Assembly: GCF_964275005.1 (NCBI RefSeq)
Contig: NC_092689.1
Location: 2,821,001-2,885,000, forward strand
From: Diadema setosum
Taxonomy: Eukaryota > Echinodermata > Echinoidea > Diadematoida > Diadematidae
DNA: 64,000 nucleotides
Reading direction: 5' to 3'
Part shown: positions 25,779-38,326 of the stretch, one piece after another
Layout: every line of letters starts with the position of its first letter
Position numbering within the stretch: position 1 is the stretch's first letter
Notes under the pieces: model-generated
The model's database searches: none
What the model was told of the DNA's origin: nothing
What the model saw: the letters and a program-made list of their open reading frames with translations, nothing else
Program-made: the position numbers and the translations under genes

Positions 25779-25963
25779 CAGTGTACTCCAGTTATAACAA
25801 AGTCCTTGGGACCAGTGGTTTTCTTTTGTTATATCAAATTTTCTCTATAACCAAACAGTTTAGTGTATAAAGATACATAGATGATCATTTTGAATTCTGA
25901 ATTTAGATTTCATTGTAATGAGAATTTTGTTGTAACAATGTTTGTTATAACTGGAGTGCACTG
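25779..25963. mobile_element. MITE with CAGTG(T/C)ACTCCAGTTATAAC ends
   Basis: The left CAGTGTACTCCAGTTATAAC is matched by the right end read in complement, CAGTGCACTCCAGTTATAAC. About 185 bp, AT-rich interior, non-coding. A partial relative starts near 38656. Confidence 0.75.
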
Positions 25964-26703
25964 TATGTGCATACCTCCATCTTCCTAACTTTGACCATTG
26001 GGCATGTACACTATTTAGGTAGATCTCAAAAAAAAATTAAAAAAATGGGGGAAAAAAACAGAAGAAGAATGTGTGTGTATCCATTCTGAGTTTGTTTGAA
26101 TTTCCTGAGTGCAGTGTTTTCTACAGCTAAATAAGACATGATACAAACTCAAAAAAGGACAAAGGAAGATGCAGAGCTAATTTCCATATCAGATGGTTTC
26201 TTCCAATAATGTTGAATTCGGTGTTAGGATGAAAGGATGCATTGTCTTGGACCACAACCGACACCTATCATTTGCCTATATCAATATGCAGGCAGCAAAT
26301 CCAGGGAATGTATTGTGGAAGGTAACCGATAACTTGTTACATGATGCAAGTGCCCTGTGTGAATTTAACATATTTTTCTACATTTATATGGAAACAAATG
26401 TGAATTAAAAATCGTCTTTATTCTGAAACAATCAATTTTTTGTCTTGTACTCTGTTTTGCTTCAGTGGTCAGGCTTGTTGATATAATTATAATTACGTCC
26501 GCCAAGGGAGGAGGTTATGTTTTCATCGGCCTTGGTTTGTTGGTTTGTTTGTCAAGCGTTGATACTCTTGAGAAAGAGTATCAACACTTGAGAAAGAGCG
26601 ACTCGCTCGAAAATTCGTGTGCCGATATAAACTGTTGGTAAATACAGTGTGAACTTGGTTTCAGTTTTGTTTTTGATATTATCATGCCAACATGTGGAAT
26701 ACT

Positions 26704-26814
26704 TACTCAATATATATAATAAATATATATATAAATATATATATAATAAATATATATATATTTCCATCAATCCTCAAGAAACTATACCCAACGGATATAC
26801 CCATCAGATACATG

Positions 26815-26863
<49 letters not shown>

Positions 26864-26880
26864 CTAATTACATATATATG
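26704..26880. repeat. TA-rich microsatellite, left of a TIR element
   Basis: TATATAAATA/TA repeats interrupted by about 50 bp of unique sequence (26763-26815). Confidence 0.85.
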
Positions 26881-26887
26881 TGACCCT

Positions 26888-27565
26888 GCATCACAAAACC
26901 AACAAAAAGTCGCCAGACATGGATTTTTAGTTAAGAGCAGACTCTAAGCTTGAAAATGATGTACATGTATAAATCAATTCCAATTTACTCTCCTAACCTA
27001 TCTACATATTGGAAAGAAAGGACACACTCTGGAAAGTGTGAACTGAGAAAACAGGCTCTCAAGTACATGGTCTATTCAAGTGGTTAACCTCTAAAACCCC
27101 ATGCTAGCTGTGGGATGAATGGAACAAAAAACAGGATGTTGACCACTGAGGCAACAACAATGAAGGGATTAACAGATTAAGCTGAAATTAAGCATGCTTC
27201 CTTAACACATTCTGTAGATGATTAATGCCAACTTTCAGTGGAGTAGCATCATTCTCTCTTAAGTTATTGGAGTTGACAGTGAAGAGTATGTATGGACAGG
27301 GGCTTTTTTTTTTTTTTTTTAAGAAATGAAAAGAGGGCTTGACGAGAAACACCTAATCACACTATTCAACCAAAAAGTGTTCGAGAAAAACTGCTGAAAA
27401 CACAAATTCCTGTTTGTTTTATGATCCCAAACTTTAACAATGTAGAAGAAGACTTGCTCTTTCAGAAAATATGAAAGACTCAATATTGGTTAGGTTGACC
27501 CATTTCACCTATTTCAGTCCACACACAAAATCACTGTGTGCGACTTTTTGTTTGTTTTGTGATGC
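26888..27565. mobile_element. 678-bp TIR element between TA microsatellites
   Basis: 26-bp terminal inverted repeats (GCATCACAAAAC, then C or A, then AACAAAAAGTCGC) at 26888-26913 and 27540-27565 differ at one base. (TA)n lies immediately outside both ends. No coding capacity was seen. Confidence 0.75.
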
Positions 27566-27596
27566 ACATATATTATATATGTATGTATATATATAT

Positions 27597-27603
<7 letters not shown>

Positions 27604-27668
<65 letters not shown>
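27604..27668. repeat. (TA)n microsatellite, right of the TIR element
   Basis: About 32 TA units; the repeat tract extends left to the element end with GT/AC interruptions. Confidence 0.95.
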
Positions 27669-27670
<2 letters not shown>

Positions 27671-27761
27671 CTAATTTCTTTTTATCTATTACTTTTTTTT
27701 TTCTTGCTGCTCTGTCAGATACACCAGCAAAAGACTCTAGCAAGAAACAAGTAGTCACAAG

Positions 27762-27807
27762 TTATAACCAGGGAGGTGGAAGAAAGCTTCCACCTCCCTG
27801 TTATAAC
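27762..27807. repeat. 46-bp near-perfect hairpin
   Basis: GTTATAAC and CAGGGAGGTGGAAG, then loop AAAG, then CTTCCACCTCCCTG and TTATAAC. The stem is about 21 bp with one unpaired base. It looks like two transposon ends joined head to head with no interior. Confidence 0.8.
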
Positions 27808-28607
27808 AGATATTTTCTGTGAAAGAAAAAAAAATAGCATGCAGATAACTTGCAAACACAATTTTTTAACAGGCTATCTTTCTATATACAGCAATATCGA
27901 AAATTGTACTGGACATCAATGTATTGAACCTTTCTGCACTATCAAAATAAATACAGCCATACTTGGTAAAGCCCTTCACACAAGGAAACCCTCATGTCCT
28001 TGGGTCACAGTTTGCATCAGTCTCAATGTGTCTAACCTTTCCATCTCTACCTATATGTATCAGGTCAATGGTACAATGTAAGTTGCTTGTGATTGCTATG
28101 TTACATGCTATTCTTCTATTGATGTATTTCCCTCTGCAGGAGCAGGGCACCTTGGGAGAACAGTTTTGCATCCACTCACAGGGCTATACATTGGTAAAGA
28201 AAACTGAATAACGAACAAAGCAATCAAAATCCAACTATCTCTTTAAAAACTTGATGGATCGCGATGGAATCCCATTTTCTTTGCTCAATTTTCCACTAAT
28301 AAATAATATTCATTCTGGTCAGTTTTTCTGTTTGCGTTTCTTTAAAAACTCATTTAAAAAAAAGAAATCAACACAAAGAGACAACTGACAATACAAATTG
28401 TACTTGCTCTAATAAAGTACAGTGTAATTCTTTTAAATTCAAATTTCCTTGTACTTTATTTTTATTAAAATTACAAAGAAACACTTGATATGAAGTACCA
28501 TATATAAGCACTGGTAATCATTTTATACATGTAGGAAATATTTTTTCAGTCCCTACAAGTGTGCGAGGATAATGTTACACTGTACATTAATTGCCCACAA
28601 TCATAGA

Positions 28608-28770
28608 CATTCAACCTCATCAAAGTCAACCTTGCATTGGTCAAAAAATTGGCTAAGTCAAAGATAAGTTTTACTCACATGGATATAAATATGTGTTAAT
28701 TCTAAAGGTCCTGAAGAAGGATTTTCTGCAGGCCCTTTGGATTCAACTTACAAATGGGTGATGTTGACTG
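28608..28770. mobile_element. diverged relic of the CAGTCAACC MITE family
   Basis: Contains CAAAGTCAACCTTGCATTGG near the left and ends TGTTGACTG followed by TA. The termini are imperfect compared with the copies at 24100 and 36470. Confidence 0.4.
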
Positions 28771-30403
28771 TAATTTTATAAAATAGGGTAGTATCTTCTG
28801 TAGGGGTAACTTAGGTTTTCTGGTAGGTGATGATACATCCATCAGTGATCATTTCCTTGACACAGATCACACTCCATCTCTTTGACCACACAACATTTTA
28901 CAAGTAAATTGTCACTTTTTCCATGCCATCACATGAATTCCGCATACACCTAGATACCTAGTACAGTATGTTTGTATGTCGATTAAATCATGAATACATA
29001 CATAGAGATGGTCATCAATCTTCAGTAAAACCATATTTGGCATGTAACAAAAAGGTATTCAAAAGTTACCACATGGTTCAGTGCCCACATCATTGTACAG
29101 TATTTGTAATACACATTATGCACACAGCTGGCTGGGTAACAGTGGCAAGATGAAACTGCATGCGTGTAATGATCTATGTAAGAACAGCAAAGCTAGGCAT
29201 GTACGTGATGGCAATGCACACAATTCAATCCCAAGTGTGCACGTAAATATTACCAGTACATGGATGAAAACTTAACTGTGTGTGTATCATCACTGGTCTG
29301 TATTTCACTGCATGCACTGCACCCAACATACTTGGTAAAAGACTCAGAAAGGTAATTGCTGTGGGCTTGTTGGAATATCATTGGGCTTCCAGGGAATAAA
29401 AAAAGACACGAAATAGTCTGATTCAATGAGTGTTACAAGAAGTGCTCACCAAAATAAATCCAATGATGGGGCAACTTTTGAAAATAAGTTATACACGTAA
29501 TACAATGACAGCAGGCCTGGCTGGTAGAAACTGATGGATATGGTTTGGCTTGGGGGCAGTTTGAAGACCTAAACAGACGAACAAGCATCGTCTGCCTGGG
29601 CGGCACTCTCGAGCTTAAGCCATGTACATGTACACGTAGGTTGCAGCCTTTGCTCCTGAGCTAATACTCCGGTTACACATCACAACCATCAACTCAACCT
29701 TCATACTTTATGTTTGATCTTTAGGTAAATTACCAAGACCTCAAAGGCCATCAACTTGGGACACAGTATTGCATGTATACTCTGCCCACCATTTAAGCAT
29801 TTTCACCCAATGAAAGGTCAGGACATCTCTTTCCCTCTACAGCCAGCTACATGTACCTTCCTGTCCCTTCCAAAGTACTGACATAGGAAAATATATCTAT
29901 TGTATAAATATCTGTCATTGTCCTCTAGGCAGGTTCAGTTGAGTTTGTCTCCATGCCATTGACAAAGGATTTGAGAGCAAAGATCAGTCGATATCCATCA
30001 TTGTTATGAGAAAAGAGCAATGTTTGTAACATTTGTACAGTGTACAAATTGTACTTGCAGCATTATTGCCTGCCTTGGATGAGAACATGTTGGTTGGAAT
30101 TTTTTTTTTTTTTTTTTGGGGGGGGGGGTGTCATTCTCCCTACTGAGCATCCTCCACAAAAAAAAAAACACCAAAAAAATGTGTTTTAGCTCATCACATC
30201 TCTTTCCTCCGAGCGAGAACAGTCCATCTTCTCTGAAGAGACGTCAACATCCAGACTCAAGAGGCACCCTTGATCATCAACCAACTTTCCAGATAATATG
30301 GTTCTGAATGCCATGCTTCAATAATGCTGTCCTCGTTGGCGTGTTACAGATTGTGACTTTATGACAGCCTTCTTCCTCCATTTTCTTTCCCCAGCCAGTC
30401 TCC

Positions 30404-31389
30404 TCACTGTGCACCAACTACAGAAAATGTGTTCTGATCCATCAGGTCATCAATTTTCTCTCGTAGTTCACTTAGGATGGCAGAGTCAATGAAGACATGC
30501 GTGTCGTCTAGATCGAGGAGCACAAACTTCTTTCCCAGCTTCATCTTTTCATCCAGATGAAGAAGAAATTGTTTCATTGCAGGATCACTGAAATCAAATG
30601 ACAAATTAGTTAAGTCTTAATAATACATCCACATCCACAAATTCATCACACACTCTTCCCTTTTCAGCATGCAGCAAGAAGTGAGTGATTTAATACAATG
30701 ATTTTGTGGTTAATTGTCTCAATCTCAAATTTATATTTTACAGTAAGAAAATTGCGAAATAAATTTGAGAATGTGAAGAAACAAATCAACACTTCCAGGT
30801 ACCTTGGCTTCAGTTACAATAACCCTGCATGCATGGATGAAAAAAACAAACAAACAAACAAACTACAATACTAAACTAAATGTACTAATTAAGAAAGCGA
30901 CCAACCCACAACAGTTTTGTTTAATTGCAATAACTTTTAACTGTCGATGTCTAGATAATTACTTGTGGCTATCAATTAACGTTAACATATGGAGCTGGAT
31001 GTGCTTGTGAAGTTGTGAAAGCATCCAGTTCAGTTTCCTACTTCTAGACGTCTTCACTACCAGTACAGTATATTACAAAACATTGCATACATTCTGCAAA
31101 CTGCAAACTCACTAACGACACTGTTCCACAAATCATGTACACATCTTTGTACACCAAAAACAGTTAACTCATGAACTCATCTATCATCACCCTGTGCCCA
31201 CTGACTGTCTAGTCTACGGCTGTATCTGTGACCGTTTTCGATAACACATGATGTATAAACGTATCCTCTGCTGGAAATCTCACAAAACACAGTCACAATC
31301 CTCTCAAAATGACTCAGCTCACTTCATTGCTGACGTTTTTGTAAAGAAGCTTACCACTCTACGAGGACACCTCGAATCACATTCACCAT
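30404..31389 (-). CDS. GTF2H5: TFIIH subunit TTDA/Tfb5
   Basis: Smallest subunit of TFIIH. It binds p52, stabilises the complex and is needed for nucleotide excision repair in the nucleus. Two coding exons: 31355-31389 (start codon at 31389, context AAAATGG) and 30404-30587. The donor GTAAGC follows GAGTG, and the acceptor TTTCAG precedes T, rebuilding a Cys codon. The product is 72 residues against 71 in human. The first exon gives MVNVIRGVLVE; the second begins DPAMKQFLLHLDE and contains FVLLDLDDTHVF and DLMDQNTFSV. These match the family over its whole length, including the DDTHVF signature. It is transcribed away from CHCHD1, with only 258 bp between the two start codons. No polyadenylation signal was found close downstream. 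Confidence 0.95.
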
Positions 31390-31647
31390 TTTGGTTCCGA
31401 CAGCAGACTGTTTTTGAGACTCGGAATGTTATTTCTTGAGCATAGCTCGCTGTGTACAGCTTATACAGTGAGTGTGTACTGCACTGTACGTAGTACAGAC
31501 GAATTAGCACGCATACGTACACGTACGTATTGTACCGGTATCAAAGATCTGATAGTAAGCTCATGCACAGCGCATGTTCAAAAGTTACGCAACACACTAC
31601 ACGTTCAGTTAAACTGTTATCTCTACATTTGCAACAAAATTACAGCT
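31390..31647. promoter_or_regulatory. bidirectional promoter interval, GTF2H5 / CHCHD1
   Basis: 258 bp separate the two opposed start codons, so both 5' UTRs and core promoters must share this interval unless upstream non-coding exons exist. No TATA box is evident. It contains overlapping palindromic steps such as GTACACGTACGTA near 31517. Confidence 0.7.
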
Positions 31648-34600
31648 ATGTCGAAGCGACTGAAAGAAATCATTATGAGGAACCACTACAAGCCGACGGA
31701 GTACATCAACATGTCGAAGCCGTTAGCTTTGAGGGATAAAGTATCTCTGAAAAGGACGCGGGCAGAAGGTACCGACAGAGTTTCTTTATCGACATTACAG
31801 TCCCACATATCGAAATCAGTGTTACCATACTATGTGTGCCCGTGTATTATTTTTGGCTCGTGATTGTGATTGATTGCTGGCTCAGGCACTAGACTAGACC
31901 CATTCTGCTCTAGTCCTGTCCTTGAATGAGTGTGAGTCCGCGTGGTACGGTATTGTGATACTTGATGAGGTGTCATGGACCATGGACATGGTACGTACAT
32001 GGTGATTAATAAAAGAGTGTGTAAACTTACTGAGCTGTGTGTGCAAGTAGAATCTGGAAATAAATTTACAATTGTATATGAGTAAATTTATGATTCGACC
32101 ACACGCACAATGGCCAACAGCAACGTTGTCCAAAATAAAATTTGACCCCCTGCTTGCGCCTGCTACATAGTAGAAACCTATGTATTTTTGCGCAAGGTCA
32201 AACCTAACAGAACCTTGGCACGCAAACACGTGAGGTCGAGCCTTGGTCGTGTTGGTGCAGGTGCTGATACAATGTATTAGTGATAACATCTTTCTCTAAA
32301 TAAAGAGATCCAGTTGCAGTAGAAGGCTGCTAATAAGCTAGTTATTGAGGCCATGGCCCATGGGGATGGCAGCCTCTCTGATTGTTTGAGTCTGTGTCTG
32401 ACTGAGTACAATTCAATTTGAAAGCACTCTGCTGAAGTCATACAATGTAGCAAACAGTAGTTTTGTTTCCAAGCAAATACATTGAATTTATATGTAAACA
32501 AAAATTAGGGTAAATTACAGAATACCGGCAACCAATCACGGAGAGCGCAAATCGCTCTGAAAAGAGCGTAATTACGCTTGCCGATAGCAACCATTAAAAT
32601 ATTAATCCGATCTGCGATACGGTCCGTGATTCGGCTGTCGACGATTGTGTTTGTTTACGTGTGTTTTCTTTGCTCTGTGCGGTGAGAAGTGTGGTATCTT
32701 ACGTTGTTCTCGGGGGTTTCGGGGGTGTCCCCCGAATAATGTAGTTCTAGATCCTGACGATGCTAGTCTAGACTAGCCGATAAAATTTATCCGAATTTAC
32801 GATGTGTACTCACGTTTTTAAGAGTTGAGAATAGTCCGTATCTGTGTAGACAACAAGAAAACTACAGAAATTTAGGTGAGACTACAAAGTAATCACTTAT
32901 CTAATTGCTGGTGCTAGCTTGAAGTAGAGCTTACGCACTGTGTGGGTGCGCTTGACAGCTCACCATGTTGACTTTATGCAGTCACATACACATAACAGCT
33001 AATGCGTACGTGTGGCAGTGGTAGCGCGTATTGAGTCTGCAGAACGCGCGCATGTTTACTACAGTGTAGAGTACGTATAGCAGATGAGCGCGTAATTGTG
33101 TCATGACAATACGCGTATACGCGCTGCCTTGCCAAACTAGTGTAGTGTGATTGATCGTGAATGACTTGTGTTCGAAAAGAGATGAAGGAAGGAGGATGTC
33201 AGCTGTGATGACGTCATCAAGTTTAAAGTAGTTCCGTCAAAATCGGCTCGATTTTCTTTATCGACGATTTACTCGAGTTATCTTGATTTAGAGCAGTTTT
33301 CCTCTGAAACCACTCAATTTTCATAAAAATTGTGTGGTCAACCTACTTTTTGATGGCCATTCCGTTCCCGGGCTTTTTTGGGGCCCCAAACGTCGGGAAA
33401 GTCGAATTTCAGACCTTCGGGCTGAAATTCATCCCTAAGGGAGAGCCGCCGGAGGCTCTTATACTCACCAATATGCTAATTTAGCCGGTATTCTGTAATT
33501 TCCCCAAAAATTATAATTTGCTAAGGGAGGTCACACAGGACCAAAGTCAAAACTGTGTCAAAATTGCACTTAAAAATACTTACTAATAATGTGTTTCAGA
33601 TCACTCATGTTAATCATGAAGCAAATGACCATCCATAGATCAGAAATTAATTCCCCCAAATACTATAAACGCGAGAATATTTGCAGTACATTAATTTGTG
33701 CGTATTTCACGCTACTTTTGTTCCAATCCAAGCATTACCCACAAAAATGTCTTTGCGATTTTGTGTACAAATTTTGAAAAAGTTGAATAGTGTGCTTTGT
33801 CACTGGTGCCTCTCTGTCTACAAGTGTGGGTGTCATATGTGTGTGTGTTTGTGTGTGCCTGGGCCATAGTAGTAGTACATCAGTGAATTTAATAGTACTT
33901 ACCGGTATTCATTTGAGCATGTGTGTGTATAATGCAGCAATTTTTGTGTAGGCTGTACAAGTACAGTACATTTATGAATCTGGCAATATATCAATTTTAA
34001 AATTGAATATTTTTGAGGAGCTCAGTGCAAAAAATAATAATAATAATAATAATAATAATACTCATTGCTCAAAATTATTGACTGTTACAGGATGAGCATA
34101 CCCCATCTGGCGTTAGCATCTACCGAGATAACCAACACAAAAAAAACAACAACAATACAATGAGATTTCATTATATTGCAAGAAGATTACTGGAATATGT
34201 GAGCCTCCTGTGTCATCCATGTTCAACATTCTTATATTTGAGGGTTATTTTTAGAGTACATTGTATTTGTTTGTTTGCTCAAGGACCACAACAAATCCCA
34301 CAAGTCTATACATGACACTGTCGAGTTACAGTATGTACAGCTGTTCTACATTGTATGTGAAATTATATCTGGAATGCCTCTTTAAGGGATCAAAATGATA
34401 TAGGATTCATTATATTTCCTATCAGCTGAATGAAGTCTTGGCAAATGCTGTTCATGCAGTGTGCTGTAAATAATTACTGAAAATAACTTCACCATTGTTC
34501 AAAATTTTTGAAGACATGTTATTGGTAATCATGTCTGTTTGACTACAAATTGTATTTTAAAAAACAATTTTAACAACAACAACAAAATGGTCTGTGGCCC

Positions 34601-35384
34601 ATGCATGTCAGTAGTGCTCATTTTTGTTGTCAAATGCCTGTTGTAAATATTACTTTTAAAGACAGAGCTTTATGTGTATTACTACTGTAAGTTTACATTC
34701 TCTCTCTCTCCCTCTCTTTATCTCTGGCCCCCTTCCAAGCTGCAACATGTATCACTGAGATGGCAGTACTTATGTCCTGCTGGAAGCAGCATGACTTCAA
34801 CGACTCAGACTGCTCAGAGGAAATCAACCTCTTCAATAAGTGCATTGCAGAAGCAGAGGTGAGAAATCAAATGTCTCAAGGTCAATGTCAATTGTCACTG
34901 GTCTTGATTTGATTTTGTAAGTTAACAATAATTGCAATTTCTATTATGAGGCAACTGCCACACAGCAACCTGATGTGCACACTTGTATTTCAGTCATTAC
35001 CATAACTGTGATAACCGTGATTAAAGCAGTTGTACATGTATTCAATCATTGCAAACTCCTTTATGAAATGGACACCAAGGGACTACTGCATCAAATCAAA
35101 TTAATTTGTTATGTTCACACTTTTCTGTATGTTTCTAAATATACATTATCTACATCTTCACCAAGTCCAGACTCGGATGATTAATCTCTTTGTTCACATC
35201 GTAGTGTTTTCATTTTATTAATGTAACAGCCGTGGCTTCTGTTCATTTACATTTTTCCCATGCACTTATGTAGGCCACAAGAAGACAGCTCACGCAGGCT
35301 GGGAAGACTGGATCCAACCAGAGACTTACAAGCAAGCAACTCAACGAACTTTTGTGGAAATACCCTCTACCGAAGGAGAAATGA
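31648..35384 (+). CDS. CHCHD1: twin-CX9C mitochondrial ribosomal protein mS37
   Basis: Component of the mitochondrial small ribosomal subunit (mS37/MRPS37), imported through the MIA40 disulfide relay in family members. Three exons: 31648-31768, 34740-34858, 35274-35384, with consensus GT/AG borders. The product is 116 residues; human has 118. The basic N-terminus is followed by a CHCH fold in exon 2: C-ITEMAVLMS-C and C-SEEINLFNK-C, two exact CX9C motifs, with SCWKQHDFNDSDC between them matching the vertebrate CWKQ(N)EF pattern. The C-terminus ends LLWKYPLPKEK, comparable to the LLQRFPNK region in human. The start at 31648 was chosen because the frame upstream has no family similarity. Intron 1 (about 3 kb) contains a 998-bp transposon. 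Confidence 0.93.
32508..33505. mobile_element. 998-bp TIR element with 8-bp target duplication
   Basis: The 21-bp ends GGG(T/G)AAATTACAGAATACCGGC are inverted copies. AAAAATTA flanks both sides (32500-32507 and 33506-33513). An 8-bp duplication with G-rich termini fits a Merlin- or hAT-type transposase acting in trans; the ends do not settle which. No long coding frame lies inside. It is inserted in CHCHD1 intron 1. Confidence 0.85.
34030..34061. repeat. (AAT)n microsatellite
   Basis: Ten AAT/ATA units in CHCHD1 intron 1. Confidence 0.9.
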
Positions 35385-36035
35385 TTCACGGAGATTGAGA
35401 CAGGACGTCTGCCACTCGTGTGAGCACCGCTTAATGTGAAACTGTGATGGGCAGGAAATCAGCAGAAAGTGCACAGTGCAGAGTGAGTCTCCCACATCCG
35501 TTGACAGAGGAGAATGGATGAAGTGTGTGCATGGATGGTTGCCATGCCAACCAGCCTCAATTGTGGACCCGGAGATGTTGCGCCACTCCAAGGCAATACT
35601 GTGTCCTAGTGTAGCTGAGCACCAATTTTTCTAGTGTAACAATGTGTTTCTTTGTAGGAAGGAAGAAAGAAAAGGAAGAAGAAAGAGATAAGAAAGCGGT
35701 ATTATGCAGAGGAATGTGAAATAACAAGTGACATTTTACCATACATGTATGTACCAGACAGCCTCTGCTAGGTCCGGTACAGTTTTTATCAAAGCTCTGT
35801 CACTGTCTAAGATTTGGTTTGGTTGCATACTTGTCCTCGGCTTATTCAAAGGTCAAATATTGCCAAAGCTGAAATATCTGCTTTGATTGCACTGATTGGA
35901 TTCATCATGATGTGATATAGACTACACATGCCTGTAATTTCTTTCCCTGTCTCTTTTTGTCTCTCTCTCACACTCTCTCTCTCTTTCTCTATCGTGGTTT
36001 TCTCTTTTCATATTATTTCATGCATATGATGTAAA

Positions 36036-36041
36036 AATAAA
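36036..36041 (+). terminator. CHCHD1 polyadenylation signal AATAAA
   Basis: 652 bp after the stop codon. It is followed within 30 bases by a GT-rich stretch (CTGGTGTGTTCTG) typical of a downstream element. Confidence 0.6.
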
Positions 36042-36469
36042 GGTATGGAAAAGTTATTTTCTGGTGTGTTCTGCCTGTTTGTTAATACTGGTCAATATCA
36101 GCAGTAAACAAAACTGAAGTGTTTGTTGTGAAATAGATAATATACTTTATTTTACAAAACTAGCATACAATTGTATGCATGGTACATACTTTAGAAGGCA
36201 GTGTTGTACAATGAATACTGCTTATCTTGTTTTTCATTACTACAATGCAGTCAAAATGGCATATCAAATACATACAACTTGCATTTACATTGTACTGATA
36301 TTTAGATGAACAGTTTTCAAGTAAGAACATTTTATGCAATGCTTGTCTTGGGTTAAATGAAGTTTTAGAGTAGACTAAACATTAACCTATGACAGCAATA
36401 GCAATTTGAGAAGACACTCCTACAAAGTACATGTACAATGATTCAAGTCAAAACGTCTGTGCAGTTGTA

Positions 36470-36658
36470 CAGTCAACCTTGCCTATTAAAGTCAAATCAA
36501 CAAATATGTGTATTTGGACTAAAGAAATAGCTCCAACGTAGAGAAAATTTGACTTATGAGGGATTGAAATCAATAGAATATAAAGAGAAGAGGACTTGAA
36601 AAGACCCACTTATGCAATTATTTGACTCATGCGAGGTTGACTGAAGCAAGGTTGACTA
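36470..36658. mobile_element. MITE, CAGTCAACCTTGC family
   Basis: It begins CAGTCAACCTTGC after TA and ends GCAAGGTTGACT before ATA. The interior shares AAAGTCAA, GACTTATGAGGGATTGAAA and related blocks with the copy at 24100-24263, in opposite orientation. Confidence 0.75.
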
Positions 36659-38137
36659 TACAGGTATATTTGCAAATTAGAGGAAGGCATGTTTTTGAGA
36701 ACAATGACTGTTACAGTTCAGAGAAATAAAGCAGTGTAAGTAATACAACTTCTGCTTTACGTACATCAATGGAGTAATGATAGAGATTGTGATCATGCAT
36801 GAACTTGTAGATCATGTTATGCATGCGTACTTGTACTGCTACAGGTATTTGAAGAAAAACTTGCCTTCCACGTGTCATAAATTCTGATATTAAAGGTGTT
36901 ACAGCTGTATATAAGAGACCATACCACAGCTACACTGTATCTACCGAAATAGGAAGTTCCACAGTGAAAAATACCTTGCGTTTTTGCATACAAGTCATAG
37001 TACAGCAGAATACAAAGTAAGAATATCACTGGTTCTCCTACACAAATTTTCTTAGTCAGTACAACATGCAATTGTGTTTGAGTGATGTCAGTATTTAGAA
37101 CTCTTCTACAAGGGCGCCCTCGGCATTCTTGTGATCATTATCTATCCTTTGATGTGGGATGGACATTGGAGTGGAGAGGGGGATTTTAGTACTGTATTAT
37201 CAGTGTAAACAATTCATCACAGCAAGTTTTATTAGTGTATTTATCTGTCATTCACTCATATTTTCTGGCACACACTTGCATGCCATTTGTTGTATTCTTG
37301 TGAAAAGGGTTACCAAGATAAATATATGTGTAGTTAATAATGTGAGATAAACTATTTCAAACATGATTCAAGCACAACTGGGTCAAACATATTTGGCGAA
37401 TACATCAGTGTAGATTTATGCCACAACATGCACCGTAATTCCAACAATGCAGTGTAATATTCACATACGCATAAAACATTGGAAAAAAATACAATGGACA
37501 TTCACACATATGTTTATATTTAAGGTAATGTTACAATTCTTTTTTAATAGGGATTACAGATAGTAATTATCTCGAAATATTCTTTGTGGTGATAATGATA
37601 ATATGATAAAGCTGTTTACCACTTTAAAGAACACTTTGTGGCATGTCTTGATAGCCCAGGATACATGGTGCTTTGCTGTAATAGAAATAATGAGTGTCAG
37701 CTGATGTCTCAGTCATTGTGAATATGTATTATATGCTATTAAACAAAACGCAAGACAACTATCCAATACAACATCTATAAACCTTGTACTCTGTGCAAAT
37801 ACAGATATGAGCTTGCTGTAGAAGATATTATTCAAAGTTGTCAATTCATTCAATTGGCATCCAATACTAGTCACTCCAACAGTTTATACAGTACTTAATT
37901 CCAATACAAATCATGAACTTCTGTTATGGCATATTGTTGGCAGGTATCACAAAACAGTAACACATACATGAAAAAAACTTGTTTTCAGTTCATTACGGAA
38001 CAAGTCACAAACTAACCAAACATATTGTACATATTTCTTAATTTGGTATACGAATACCAACCCTAATGCAGGAGCTTTTATCATTTCAGAGGTATTACAG
38101 TGTGAGTGATCTGTTCTGTTCAAACATACATATAATA

Positions 38138-38326
38138 CAGTTGAAACTCAATATAAAGAGATCTGATATAACAAAATACCTGATATAACAAATTGATTTC
38201 TCCAGTCCCAATGAAATTATTTCCATTGTTTTGTATTGTTTATTAACTACTGATAAAATATCTGATATACTAGTAAAGAATAAATTGTCTTGGTCCCAAG
38301 TATCTCTTTATACTGAGTTTCCACTG
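38138..38326. mobile_element. 189-bp MITE with CAGT(T/G)GAAACTCA ends
   Basis: 23-bp inverted repeats: CAGTTGAAACTCAATATAAA on the left, CAGTGGAAACTCAGTATAAA read from the right. TA duplicates flank it at 38136-38137 and 38327-38328, consistent with a Tc1/mariner-type insertion. Confidence 0.8.

Larger units (their letters stand above)
21208..30403. other. intergenic region and probable UTRs between ACSL and GTF2H5
   Basis: No protein domain was recognised in any frame. The first part is the ACSL 3' UTR, and the last part should hold the GTF2H5 3' UTR. Several MITEs and TA microsatellites are listed separately. A 152-codon plus-strand frame at 23338-23796 has no recognisable similarity and no splice context and is not called a gene. 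Confidence 0.6.

Noticed and set aside
30404..30604. Start codon at 30604 for GTF2H5 (single-exon reading)
   Set aside because: The residues MSFDF are intron sequence; the acceptor TTTCAG and the separate first exon at 31355-31389 give the family's true N-terminus.
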